A stretch of 64,000 nucleotides of DNA from Artemia franciscana (lineage: Eukaryota; Arthropoda; Branchiopoda; Anostraca; Artemiidae), in the NCBI RefSeq assembly GCF_032884065.1, contig NC_088867.1, positions 49,473,317 to 49,537,316 of the forward strand, written 5' to 3'. Positions 1 to 9,651 of the stretch are shown here, in pieces. Under the pieces are notes generated by a model. The model was not told the origin of the DNA. It worked only from the letters and a program-made list of their open reading frames with translations, and ran no database searches. The position numbers and the translations under genes were made by a program. Within the stretch, counting starts at the first letter, position 1; every line of letters begins with the position of its first letter.

Positions 1-271
1 AGGGACTTGTCAAACTAATCTACTAGTGGCGTTGAGCGTGTCTCAGGCAAATTATCCCGAGTATTTGCAATTCTTAATGATGGTGATGAAGCGGAGGAAC
101 TCGTCAAATGATCTGCTAGTGGCGCTGAGACTATCTCTGGCTAATTATCCACCAAATGATATCCACCAATTACCACCAAATGAAACTGTTAAAAAGTGTA
201 ATTATTTTAAGAGCTATGCAAGTTCAAATTTTCTTAGGATGTTAGGTCACTTCGCTGCACTACTGGTTTGA
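1..271 (+). repeat. Two 93-bp imperfect direct repeats in an open frame at the window edge
   Basis: The motif CTAGTGGCG followed by a TCTC..GGC(A/T)AATTATCC block occurs at 23 and again at 116, a 93-bp period (31 codons). One frame is open from the window edge to the stop at 269-271, reading LLVALSVSQANYP and then LLVALRLSLANYP. It could be the edge of a coding exon with an internal duplication or just an open minisatellite. No donor or homology settles it. Confidence 0.45.
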
Positions 272-1041
272 GCTTAGATTTACAGATTTTAAACAATTTA
301 GAGGATTTATTTTTGCAGCAGTAATCAATGAGTGTAAAGAAGTCAGCTGCATGGGTTAGATCCCTCTGGTAATTCTGTTAATATTGTTAAAAGATCACTA
401 AGACGCATTTTAAATAATGTCTCATTATGGAATATAGATGCGAAAATATATCTGCATAAACCGTACTTGCAAACGTGGGAGGAAGCCACCATGAGATTGG
501 TTTGCTGTTTTCCTCTTTTAGAAAATTCAAAAGTACTTAGTATTTTTGCAGTTTGAATGCTTGTACAAGTCACAGATCTGCTAATTCTTGCATATTTAAT
601 TAATTTTTTATAATTAAATAATTTAAAACTTCATAACCTAGAATTGGGTTAGACAATTTGTTTTGTATATCTTTAAAATGATCGTGAGAACCGGTCTGAG
701 CACAAGTGGGGGGGGGGATTTGGGCCCGACCCTTTCTCCCGACATACTGTTATTTTGCGACTCTACTCCCGGTCCCTTATTTTCCCATACAATTCCTATA
801 TAATTCGCTTTTTTCTGGTTATATGTTCTATAATCGTAATTATGTTTTAAACTAGTCGTATGAAATTCTTTTTGCAAATAAAAAAAGGGGGGATGGGAAG
901 TCAATGTCATTCTTAAATTTGACAAACCTAACCCAATATCACTATCCATTATCTTGTTTACCTTAGCAATGATACATATTTTCCCATTTAAAAAAAATTA
1001 ATGTTCATTTACTGGATTGAATGTGTATTATGTATTTTTAG

Positions 1042-1209
1042 ATTCATTCCCAAGTGAAGACGATTACCTTCGAGTTAAACTACTCTTAAAAACTCCGATG
1101 GAGCTTCATGATATTAAAAGGAAGGCTGTTTTAAGGCGGTATGAAAATTTGACTGATTTCTTACACGATGTTCAGACTGTGATGCATAACGCCGCTGTTT
1201 ACCATGGAG
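1042..1209 (+). CDS. ZMYND11: ZMYND11-like gene, bromodomain C-terminal exon
   Basis: This is an internal exon: acceptor AG at 1040-1041, donor GTGAGA at 1210, entering and leaving in phase 1. It encodes about 56 residues with SEDDYLRVKLLLKTPMELHD near the start, then KRKAVLRRYENL and HNAAVYHG. This matches the second half of the atypical bromodomain of ZMYND11/BS69, a nuclear reader that in vertebrates binds H3.3K36me3 and restrains transcription elongation. The PMELHDIKRK and HNAxxYHG segments correspond to helix B and the end of helix C. Where acetyl-lysine-binding bromodomains have Tyr-Asn, this exon reads Tyr-His, so acetyl-lysine binding is doubtful (inference). The codon split over the donor is completed by the next exon at 5712. 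Earlier exons (PHD finger, bromodomain start) must lie upstream of the window. Identification rests on the whole exon series and on recalled family sequence. Confidence 0.88.
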
Positions 1210-4097
1210 GTGAGAACTATGACAATTTTCAGGTTATTTTGACATTTGAACCGTTCAGTACTTGAATTCACTTGGCCCACAAAATAATTAGCAGTAATTT
1301 TGAAAAAAGATTTGTTGCTAGTTTTGATTTTTTAACTCTATTCTTCTGCTAGTTTTGATCTTATAGCTTTATTCTTCTGTAAACAAGGACTGATTTTGAT
1401 TTTTTAGTGCTATTCTTCGGCAGTAGTTTTGACTTTATATCGCTATTTTTCTGAAAAAAATAAATGTTTGTTCTGATTTTATAGCGCTATTCTTCTGCTA
1501 GGAAAAAGGGGAAAGGCTTAGGAACTATGAATTTTTCCGAATGTACTCAAGTATGGGCAATGTGTCAGGAGTATTTTAGTATATAAATGGTCAAATTAAA
1601 TTTGAAAAGTATTAGATGTATGATATAAATAGCAAGTTTTTAAAGGCAATAAGTTTTTTGTTAATCCTTAGTTCAAAGGAATATTCTTGTCCCTACTCAA
1701 AGTTAAGGGTGCTTTGATGCAAAAACATTTAAGAAAAAAGTCTTACCTTTTTAAAAATGGTTTATAGGTAAATATAGGTACAAATAGAAAAAGTTTACCT
1801 ATTTTATAGAGTTTACAAATTAAAAAAAGCTAAAGGTTTATTGCTAGAAAACGTTTGCTGCTTATTGTTTACTTTCAGGTCCATGTTATCAAAATAGCTT
1901 ATGTGGCAAAAAGTTAAAATGTTGAAATGCCGAGGTCAAAATCTTGCTTTTGATTGGCTATTAGAGATTTGATACCATGCCTAATTTTACCGCTTGTGCT
2001 CAATATTAGAGGAGTTGTATTTTAAAACACGTAGATGTAACGAAACAATTATTTAATTTTCAAAACGCAATATCTCTACTGATGACGGTCACTGCCAGTG
2101 TGACCAAAATATCCAGTATTTCTTGTGAACTGTTACTGTCTAATAAAAGGATTTAACCCTATTTGAACTTTTACTTATCGCCATAGAAAGGCAGTGTGGT
2201 CTTCGAAATTATCTATTGGATACGTTTCATAATTGAAATTAACTTCTGTTTTGAAAACCGTGTATCATAAACACCGCCTGAGTGAAATGCGGTGAAGAAA
2301 GCCTGAGGAGTCGCTTGAGTGAACCTAGATGTATATGTGATGCTTGCGGATATATAAACCTTGACGTTGTTGTGATTTGCTTTCTCGGCAGGTACTCTGT
2401 TTCTGTCTCGGATTCTGTTTTGGGTTTGGGCCTCTTTTACCAAAATTTGAAGACAAAAAATCATATGAATATATACGCTTCTCGGTTATGTAATGGCTAC
2501 AATGGAACAATAATCAAAAACTACTTAACAAATTTGAAAAAAAAAACATTGAATGACCCTAGATAAATATGATCATATTTTTGTATGTGCAGTTTCAAAA
2601 CAAATTATCAATCTTTTTTTGATTAATTTAGAAACAACTTGAAAGAAAAGGCTTATTTGTTTTCTTACTTGATGAATTCTAAGAACAAAAATTTTCATCG
2701 TCATCAATTTTATTTATGCCAGGCTATATACCTCGTAAATGCCACATAGATTCAATATTGCAGCGATTGGAGCCACATAGTACTTATCGGAGAAATGTTA
2801 TACTTAGCCGCATTGGAAACAGAATCTCATTTGAAATCTGTCCACGTCCCCCCCCCCAACCCCTATGCATAGATATGTTACTTCCATATGTAATCATAAT
2901 GACTCTGGGATTAAGATGGGAAATCATTAGCAACTTTCTTCAAGATCGAAGAGAGGTAGAAGGGTTAGGGTTTGATAGGGGAGATGGATAGTTTGTGTTG
3001 CTTGCATGTTATTTTGAGTTTCGCAGTTCAAATAGGCCGCAAGATTCATCTTTTTCCGTCTCTGTGACGGACGGGACCAAAGATAGTTAGAAATATTTCA
3101 TGTGAATTTTTTTAAGGACGTATCTCCTTGATTTTATTTGTTCTGTATTTATTTTATTTATTATTCTTGCCAATTAGCTGCATAGTATTAACGATTTTCT
3201 AAATCAATGCTTGTAGTGACTTGCTAAAGCCAAGTATTTACTGAGTAATTTCTTCTGGCAACCATGATCCTACTACGAAATGTACTATAAACTCAATAAT
3301 AATAATAAATATGTAAAGTTTATTTCCAGTTGGAAATTAGGAATTAATGGCATCTGGATCCATTTTTTAAACAATCTTTCTAAGCTAACAGCGTTGTATA
3401 TCGCTAGGAATAGCTACTTTTGCCCGAAAAAGTATATTTTTATTCTAATGTACAGAAGCGCTAATTTGGGGGGGGGGGCTAATGCTCGATTAGATTTTCA
3501 AAAAATATAACTTTTTGTATTTTCATTAAGAAAAGCCAAATTGCCCCCCCCTCCCTTATATTTTGAAAAATACTTGTTTTTATCTTCATTTAGAAAAAGA
3601 CAGACCCTATCCCTTACATTTTCGTGAATTGGAGTTTCTGTTAATATGACCCCTTATGCTTAATTCGAAATATCAGAGACTTATATCGCCCGTAAATTTT
3701 TGGGGTAATTCTTAGTTTCTCTGTTCCAAATCTGGGTGTTCGAACTATAAAACTAGTTTACGAGTCTACTAATGTGGTTTTAAATAATAAATAAAAAATA
3801 CGATTAGATTTCAGATGTCATGAAATGTCACTTATCTAGTTTTTTGTTTTTTCTAGGAAACCTTTCTCGTTCAGTTTTTAAAATTTTAGGTTAAAAAGAA
3901 AGACTTACAAATACAGTTATGCAATTGCGAATATGGGCAGTGGAGAGATAATATTTGTTATTAAGATTACATATTTGAGTCCTCAACCTGAAGATAGTTC
4001 CTTAGTGTAATTATCATTACTGCATTGAAGTGTCATCTTATTTGTATTTCAGGAGAAGGAGAATAAATTTTCGAAAGAAGTTAGAAAATAATTTTTC
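1210..4097. other. Intron 1, upstream part
   Basis: AT-rich intron. Near 1320-1500 a short phrase (GATTTTATAGCGCTATTCTTC-like) recurs about four times at 45 to 70-bp spacing. The stretch 2040-2240 carries Penelope-associated motifs (listed separately). G8-10 and C8 runs lie near 3467 and 3545. No coding exon seen. Confidence 0.5.
2040..2240 (+). mobile_element. Decayed Penelope-like (PLE) terminal fragment
   Basis: CTGATGA at 2079-2085 is followed by a hairpin (GGTCAC/GTGACC) and then CAAAAT, resembling a hammerhead core with one changed base. About 30 bp on, the tract TACTGTCTAATAAAAGG through GGCAGTGTGGTCTTC matches the reverse complement of 42475-42550, next to a PLE-type reverse transcriptase fragment. 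Assignment is by this shared tract. The copy is short and decayed. Confidence 0.4.
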
Positions 4098-4261
4098 GGT
4101 GAAATTCTATACGAGCTACTTTTCGCTATCTTGGAAAGTGGTTAAGTTAGCAAAATGAATCTTTCGGGATGGAGATACAGACTAAAGTATGTCCTGGTAT
4201 GGTATTTTGAAGTACCTACCTCCACTCCCTCTCCATTCTTTTATAGTAAAATTTGAATATT

Positions 4262-4620
4262 CCAATTTAGTATTTATAAAACAATGAAAGAAAACGAGTT
4301 AATGAGAATCTGTGTGAACTTTTGGAGATGATCCTCTCATTACAGCGATCGATTTGGAATTTAAACAGAGTAAAGACGGTCTGGGTTTTCATATGAGAAA
4401 TCCCTAACTGTACTATACTGAGAAGCGGACTTCCCTTCTTTATCTGAGTTGTATTCTGTCGTTGTATTTAGCGCCTGACTAGGTGAAACAGCAACAGGCT
4501 TTGTCACCCACCATTCTTTATTGAGTGGTTTTCCCTTTATAATATACCAGCAAGTAAGCCCACATACCCTTCAAAGGTAGTCCTGTCTAATATACGACTT
4601 GCATAGGTTGTGGCGAGGCC
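4262..4620 (+). repeat. 350-bp interspersed repeat, copy 1
   Basis: It aligns along its length with 25645-25985 in the same orientation. Shared blocks include GATGATCCTCTCA, AGCGCCTGACTA, CAGGCTTTGTCAC and TTGAGTGGTTTTCC. No frame or TIR is evident. It ends just before the LINE fragment at 4621. Confidence 0.7.
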
Positions 4621-4965
4621 AAGATGAATGAAAAGCAAATCCGGGGTTTTAAGAACATCTGTGTTCGGCGTATCTTCGGTATCCAGTGGACTGATAAGAT
4701 CACTAACGCCTTTGTACGTGAAAAGACAAAGAAGCTCCTCGTGGTCGATAGAATTACGACTAACCGATTGCATTATTGGGGTCATATGGTGCGGATGGGT
4801 GAGGGCCGCCTACCCTATGATGTGTGGTGTTGGCTCTTCCCCAGCATCAGAAGACGCGGGCGACAGGAGGCAACACTAAGCGAATGCCTTGAGAAGGATG
4901 CTGCGCTTTTGGGATCGTCGTTGGAAGAACTTTGTTAAAAAACACAAGAGAGGTCGTCATGGAGA
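4621..4965 (+). mobile_element. LINE C-terminal fragment
   Basis: A 104-residue frame (4624-4938) contains VRRIFGIQWTDKITNA, LHYWGHMVRMGEGRLP and RRRGRQ. This is the thumb/C-terminal signature of endonuclease-type LINE reverse transcriptases (usual pattern: R-WxGHxxRM then GRRxRGRP). No catalytic YADD region is present, so it is a 5'- and 3'-truncated scrap inside TIR element copy 1. Confidence 0.7.
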
Positions 4966-5711
4966 TGCACCGTTGTCGCCTTATGTGCCAGCTAGCGCGG
5001 GAAGACCTAAGTCTTAAGTTAGTAACATAGTAGCTTGGCAATACCTTATTGGATTCATTACTGAAAGTTTCATTTTCCCAACCTAACCACTTTCCAAGAT
5101 AGCAAAAAATAGCTCGCCCGAATTTTACCAAATTTTCTTATTTAGTCTTATGCGCTAAATTCAAAACCTTTATAGATTTACCATAGCAGTATTAGTTTTT
5201 TTTGTAACGTTTTTTAAAGCTGACGAATTCGTTGAAGTTTCGTAAATCAGCTTTTGATGTCTTCGCTAAAGCCAATTTCAAAACTCTACGCACAAAATAT
5301 TGATGTAAGAAAAAGTCATTTTTTATTGAATTACTTTTAGAAAATTTCATCGCACCCTTATGTTAAAAAAAAAAAAAACTTCGATAAAGCACAATTGTGG
5401 TTGTTAGAAAAATTGTGTTTAATTTTTTTCATTTCGGTGTAGATACATCTATTAGAATAAATTTTACTTCTTAAGAAGAAAAAAAAATTCTTTAAATGAA
5501 TAATGTTTATTGCCAAGTTTTGGGTCCACCTCTGTACTTAATTCAAGAAATTAATCTTTAGTTGAAAAGGGACAAAAAAGATATTGGCTAGAATTAGCGT
5601 AAGAATACATCATATTTCTGTTTATATTAGAATTTGATACGATTAATCTATATACAGACTGTGTTTGTCTACTGTGACAAGTTATATACATAATATAATT
5701 TATTTCTGTAG

Positions 5712-5908
5712 TGAATTCGATTTTTGCCGATGCAGCTAGAGCTATGATTCGGGACTGTGCTTATGACATAAACGAGATCAGACAATGTCGATTTTGCTAC
5801 CAGGTTTCAAATGAAATGAAAACAAAAGATTGGTTCTGTGAGCCATGCTATCCCAAGCATGACCTTGTTTTTGCAAAACAAAAAGGATATTCCTTTTGGC
5901 CAGCTAAG
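5712..5908 (+). CDS. ZMYND11: ZMYND11-like gene, zinc-linker and PWWP-start exon
   Basis: Acceptor AG lies at 5710-5711 and donor GTGAGT at 5909. The first two bases complete a Val codon from the previous exon, and the exon ends in phase 0. The 65 codons encode an amphipathic helix (ARAMIRDCAYDINEIRQC), a Cys-rich zinc motif (CRFCYQ, then WFCEPCYPKHDLV) and the first PWWP strand (AKQKGYSFWPAKV). This is the compact bromodomain-zinc finger-PWWP module specific to ZMYND11 and its sister ZMYND8. FWPA replaces the PWWP signature, as is usual for the family. The aromatic cage for methyl-lysine would combine residues from this exon and the next. All four Cys plus the His are present, so the zinc site looks functional. 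Confidence 0.95.
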
Positions 5909-7207
5909 GTGAGTTAGATTTCTAATCTTCAAGTAAGATCCCTGTCTTTGAGCAGTTCTTATTTAAGAAAAAAAAAAGTTCAATAGTTTACAGAGGAATT
6001 CGTTAGATTTGGAGATTAGATTTTGGACACTTAACCTCCTTAAAACAACACAAGTTTTATAGGTTCGCTTTTGATTCAATTTTTCTTATGATATTGGGCC
6101 TTTTGTATGTTTAATTTTTTTTTCCAGAATACGTGTTGTTCTGTTTTCTCACTAAAAGAAATAGTCCGAAATCAGAGCCTTTGAAATCAATATTTTTTCG
6201 ATGCCTAACACTTTAATCCCTTTTACTGACAACTGCTTCATAATATAAGTCGAAAAATCTAAATACATTTTTAGTTTTTCCACCCTCCGGGTAAATTTAT
6301 GATGACTAATATACTTACTCGCTTTAGTTTTAGCGGGAATCCGATGAAGGCAAGGCCGTATCCAGGGCGGTAGGGGTTTTGAACTCCCTCCGAACTTTTC
6401 CAATTCGTAAAACTGTAAAATGTGTATAAACAAATATTTGATGAATTTTCTAAAGTTTTTTGGACCCCCCCCCCCAAAAAAAAAAAACTAAAATACCGCC
6501 ACCTTCACCCAAACAAAAACCCTGATGGCTTGTGACGACCGTAGAATGACTTCTGACGACACGTGATTTTTGGTCAGTCTTTGCCCTATCTCTGGTCATA
6601 TTTCCGGAAACCCTGTCATATAGCACCATCCCGTTGGGTGGTAAGATCAGACCCTACCACCTTTTGAATTGCTACAGCCATCTTTGGTCAATTTTTATAT
6701 CTTTTATCCTATATACGAAAAAGGGAGATAAAAATATCATAAAAGTGTTTCAGTAAAGCTTCACTGCTGTATTATTGAGAGCATAGATCGTCTAATTCAT
6801 GAAATTCCTTTCAAAGGGCACGTATAAGTAGGAGGGGGTCTCTATACTTCGTCTCTGCACCACCACCCCATTTGTTGCTAAAAAGGCTCTTTTACCAAAA
6901 AAAAAATGTTCTGATATTCTTTCAAAAATCGCAATTTCTGATTCCTTCGCCGACGTCACAATAAATGCTTTTCCATTCAATTAGATTAATTTAGTTAACA
7001 GTTTTAGATTAAACCAAAAATAGTTTAGGGAAGTCACTTATTCAGGATAGCCCTTCGGAGCTTCGTAGATAGCAGCATTGGCATGTAAAGACATAAATAT
7101 CATGAAGGTTTCCAATAGTATACAAAACTGTATAGGTCGTACTACTGCTGTATCACAAAGAGTGCAGATTATGCTTGATCAATTTGAGAACTGGAGAGCA
7201 CTGAGGT
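5909..7207. other. Intron 2, upstream part
   Basis: AT-rich intron without a supported gene. It contains a C9 run followed by an A-run near 6465-6490 and a few C/A-rich patches. Short open frames here have no recognisable domain. Confidence 0.5.
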
Positions 7208-7377
7208 CAGGGTTGCCATTCTTAGTGATTTATCACTATTTCTAGTGATTTTTTATATTGTCTAAACACAAAATCCACTAAATCAGCACATACATCAGTA
7301 AAATATTGAAAGAAATTACTAAATCATCCAAAAAATCCCTGAAATATAATGATTTTTCTTACCGGATGGCACCCTTT
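7208..7377. mobile_element. hAT-type MITE, 170 bp
   Basis: It is bounded by the perfect 8-bp direct repeat ACTGAGGT (7200-7207 and 7378-7385). Termini are CAGGGTTGCCAT and, inverted, AAAGGGTGCCAT (8 of 12 matching). The CAGGGTTGCC start and 8-bp duplication are typical of non-autonomous hAT elements. It is AT-rich inside, with repeated short (A)CTAAATC/AGTGATT words and no frame. Confidence 0.8.
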
Positions 7378-7548
7378 ACTGAGGTTGCATCAGGTTTTAC
7401 ATGTGGTCAACATGAGAGCACCAAGATTGCACTAGTTAAAAACACGGGTTTAAGCCGGAATTGAATAAACTGACTATTTGTTTGTGAGTTGTATTCTACC
7501 TCTGTGACATGATTTGTTCTTGAATTAAAGTGTACTTTGCATTTGCAG

Positions 7549-7665
7549 GTGATAAAGAAGATACAAAACTCGTATGATGTGAGGTTCTTTGGAGGTCAAC
7601 ATGAAAGAGCCACCATTGACCATAGTAACATTCGACCTATAGACGCAGATCTTCCAAGTTTAAAA
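7549..7665 (+). CDS. ZMYND11: ZMYND11-like gene, PWWP domain exon
   Basis: The acceptor is TTTGCAG at 7542-7548 and the donor GTGAGT at 7666. It is phase 0 on both sides, with 39 codons. The product continues the PWWP beta barrel: VIKKIQNSYDVRFFGGQHER, then the turn into IRPIDADLPSLK. YDVRFFGG is a near-invariant ZMYND11 segment and includes a cage Phe. It joins in frame to FWPAK of the previous exon without gap, which fixes both splice sites. Nothing in the exon suggests decay. Confidence 0.95.
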
Positions 7666-9124
7666 GTGAGTCTGTTTTGTATATTTAGATGTTTTTTGCT
7701 CTTTTTTAAAGTTTCACGTTGCAACTGTCAACCTGCCACTTGTAACATCGTAAGCAATATAGGTCATTACTTTATTTTACTCATCAACTACGGTCGCTTG
7801 GTTACCCTACAAATAGTAATATACTATTAAGCTTGTATTAAGGTGTGTTAATAGTATCTTGTATTAATAGTACATCAAGTAGTATGAGTAGAAGGTATTT
7901 TATTTTATTTTCATTGTTCCTTTTTTAGAGCTTTGAGCCTGTAGATTTGGGCATGAAATAATAATAACAATTAGACGACTGCTTAGTACTTTTAACGATT
8001 TTAAACGGATATAGATTTGTTCTTGGTTTTGCTCATAAACTGCGGTCGCTGAGGTATAATTCCAGTAGCTTACTCTATTTAGGCTAATTTCTTTGCATAT
8101 TACAAAAACGTGGATCCATTTATGAAATACATTTTAATGTTGAAAAGAATAGAAAAATGTTCAGTTTTAGCCACTGTTCTATTACGAAGGGGGGTAGCGG
8201 TCTCTTTTGATGGAAGGGATGTGTATAAATATTATTGCCCACGGGTCTGATTCAGAGAGAAATGAGGACTAGAGTAGATTTATGGGGGGGGGGTGAAATT
8301 GGGAAAAATAGTTTATAGACCACTGTTTTTCAATGCCTCTAAGGGATTTCCTCACCCTCTTTACAGGTACATGTGAATATACATAAGTGTGAACAGGTTT
8401 GATTGTTCTCAGCGAATTTTTATGGTAGATGGGGAGTAGGTCAATATAGATTGAAAAATCTTGCGTTTGGGATTCTTGTTTCAATCTTTTCTCGGAGGAG
8501 GAGGGGTATCCATCGGATTAATGTCTAGGGCAGAAGATTTCTTCCTTTTTTATATGAGTTTTGTTTATGTATATACTGACGTATCTGAATTGTTAAGACC
8601 ATTCCGCTTAAGAAAAAAAAACATCCTGGTGAGCTGTCATCTCACTGTTGCGTTTATGTCTCAGAGGCTCTATCTTTACTCCAATGACTGCTCGTCTCTT
8701 TAACCCTGTAAATGTTTCATTAACTTCACTAAACATTGTATGATGAAGCTAGGAAAAGTCAAGAATTTGGACAATTAAGGAGATCCTTGTCTTTGTTAAA
8801 TTAAAGGGAGGAGCAAACTAGTTATTCTACTTCCTAGAACTTTTATTTTTGTTCATGACGGCTTTGATCGAACTGGGTCAAACCCATATTTCATCAGACA
8901 CAAAATTGTAATGTGTATTTTCCCCAAATTTTTGCATATTCGTTTTGGATAGCATGAACTTTCTAATCTTTGTATATTTTATTCTGTTTTCTTTTGTGAA
9001 TGTGCTAGATGATGTTCAATTTTTTTGTGAGCTATTCATTATTTAGCGGGATAAATTCCCTAGTCTGGAGCCAAATCGACCAAATGCACGTTTTATTTTA
9101 TTTGGGCTTTTCATAGAACGTGCT

Positions 9125-9445
9125 GGAAAAACGGAGATACGGAAGGGGACATGAAAAAAGGGTTCGACTCCTGGCATGGCTGCTTATTTTGTTTTTGACG
9201 GGTGGTCAGTAGCGTGACTCTGTAAGCTCACCCAGAGTTGTCACCCAGCTCTAAATGCGTACCTAGAGAAATCCGGGGGGAGGGGGGTAAGTAGGAAGGG
9301 TGCGCGAAAGCACGGGATGGTCTCTAAACCCCCCCCCCCCCATTGCACTTCCTGGCTGAAAGACCTTGAAACGGAGATGAGCACCTCCAGTTTGAACTTT
9401 AAGGGTATAGTGCCGTATTCTTTACCTTTACCCTTTTTTTTAGCT
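9125..9445 (+). mobile_element. tRNA-derived SINE, likely 5'-truncated
   Basis: A perfect polymerase III B-box (GGTTCGACTCC, 9161-9171) precedes a unique body (GGTGGTCAGTAGCGTGAC, CTCACCCAGAGTTGTCACCC, GCGAAAGCACGGGATGG) and a T-rich end (CTTTACCTTTACCC then T-run). No clear A-box lies 30-60 bp upstream. The body includes G- and C-runs near 9276-9340. It sits in intron 3, just before the exon at 9520. Confidence 0.5.
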
Positions 9446-9519
9446 GAAGGGTATAGTTCTTGTAAAGCTGTTCCATCACTTTAAGAATGTATTAAAATCT
9501 TTTGTGACTTTTATTCCAG

Positions 9520-9651
9520 ATAAAAAAGACGGCGTTGTGGACGAAGGCATATCAGGAATTGAAATTACACCAAGAGATGCTTGTCAAGGCGCCCACTGAA
9601 CCTACAGAACCCGATGGCGACGATGAACCAATTCCTTCTGATGAAGAAGAG
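9520..9651 (+). CDS. ZMYND11: ZMYND11-like gene, post-PWWP helix and acidic linker exon
   Basis: The acceptor is TTCCAG ending at 9519 and the donor GTGATT at 9652. It is phase 0, with 44 codons. The start (TALWTKAYQELKLHQEML) aligns with the helix that packs after the PWWP in ZMYND11, recalled from the human protein as a WKKACDELELHQ-type stretch. The rest is a Pro/Glu/Asp-rich disordered tail (PTEPTEPDGDDEPIPSDEEE). The following exon opens with two more Glu codons, so the acidic patch spans the junction. The donor is non-optimal after the G but is the only one that keeps the frame. Confidence 0.9.

Larger units (their letters stand above)
4098..5129. mobile_element. TIR element family A, copy 1 (with nested repeats)
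   Basis: Ends are inverted: GGTGAAATTC at 4098 and GAATTTTACC at 5120-5129, with homologous inner arms (TATCTTGGAAAGTGGTTA against TAACCACTTTCCAAGATA). The flanks aatttttc and aaattttc make an 8-bp target duplication with one mismatch. The same termini recur at 45191 and 53245. The interior holds a 350-bp repeat and a LINE C-terminal fragment not found in the other copies, so these are insertions or captured DNA. Confidence 0.75.
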
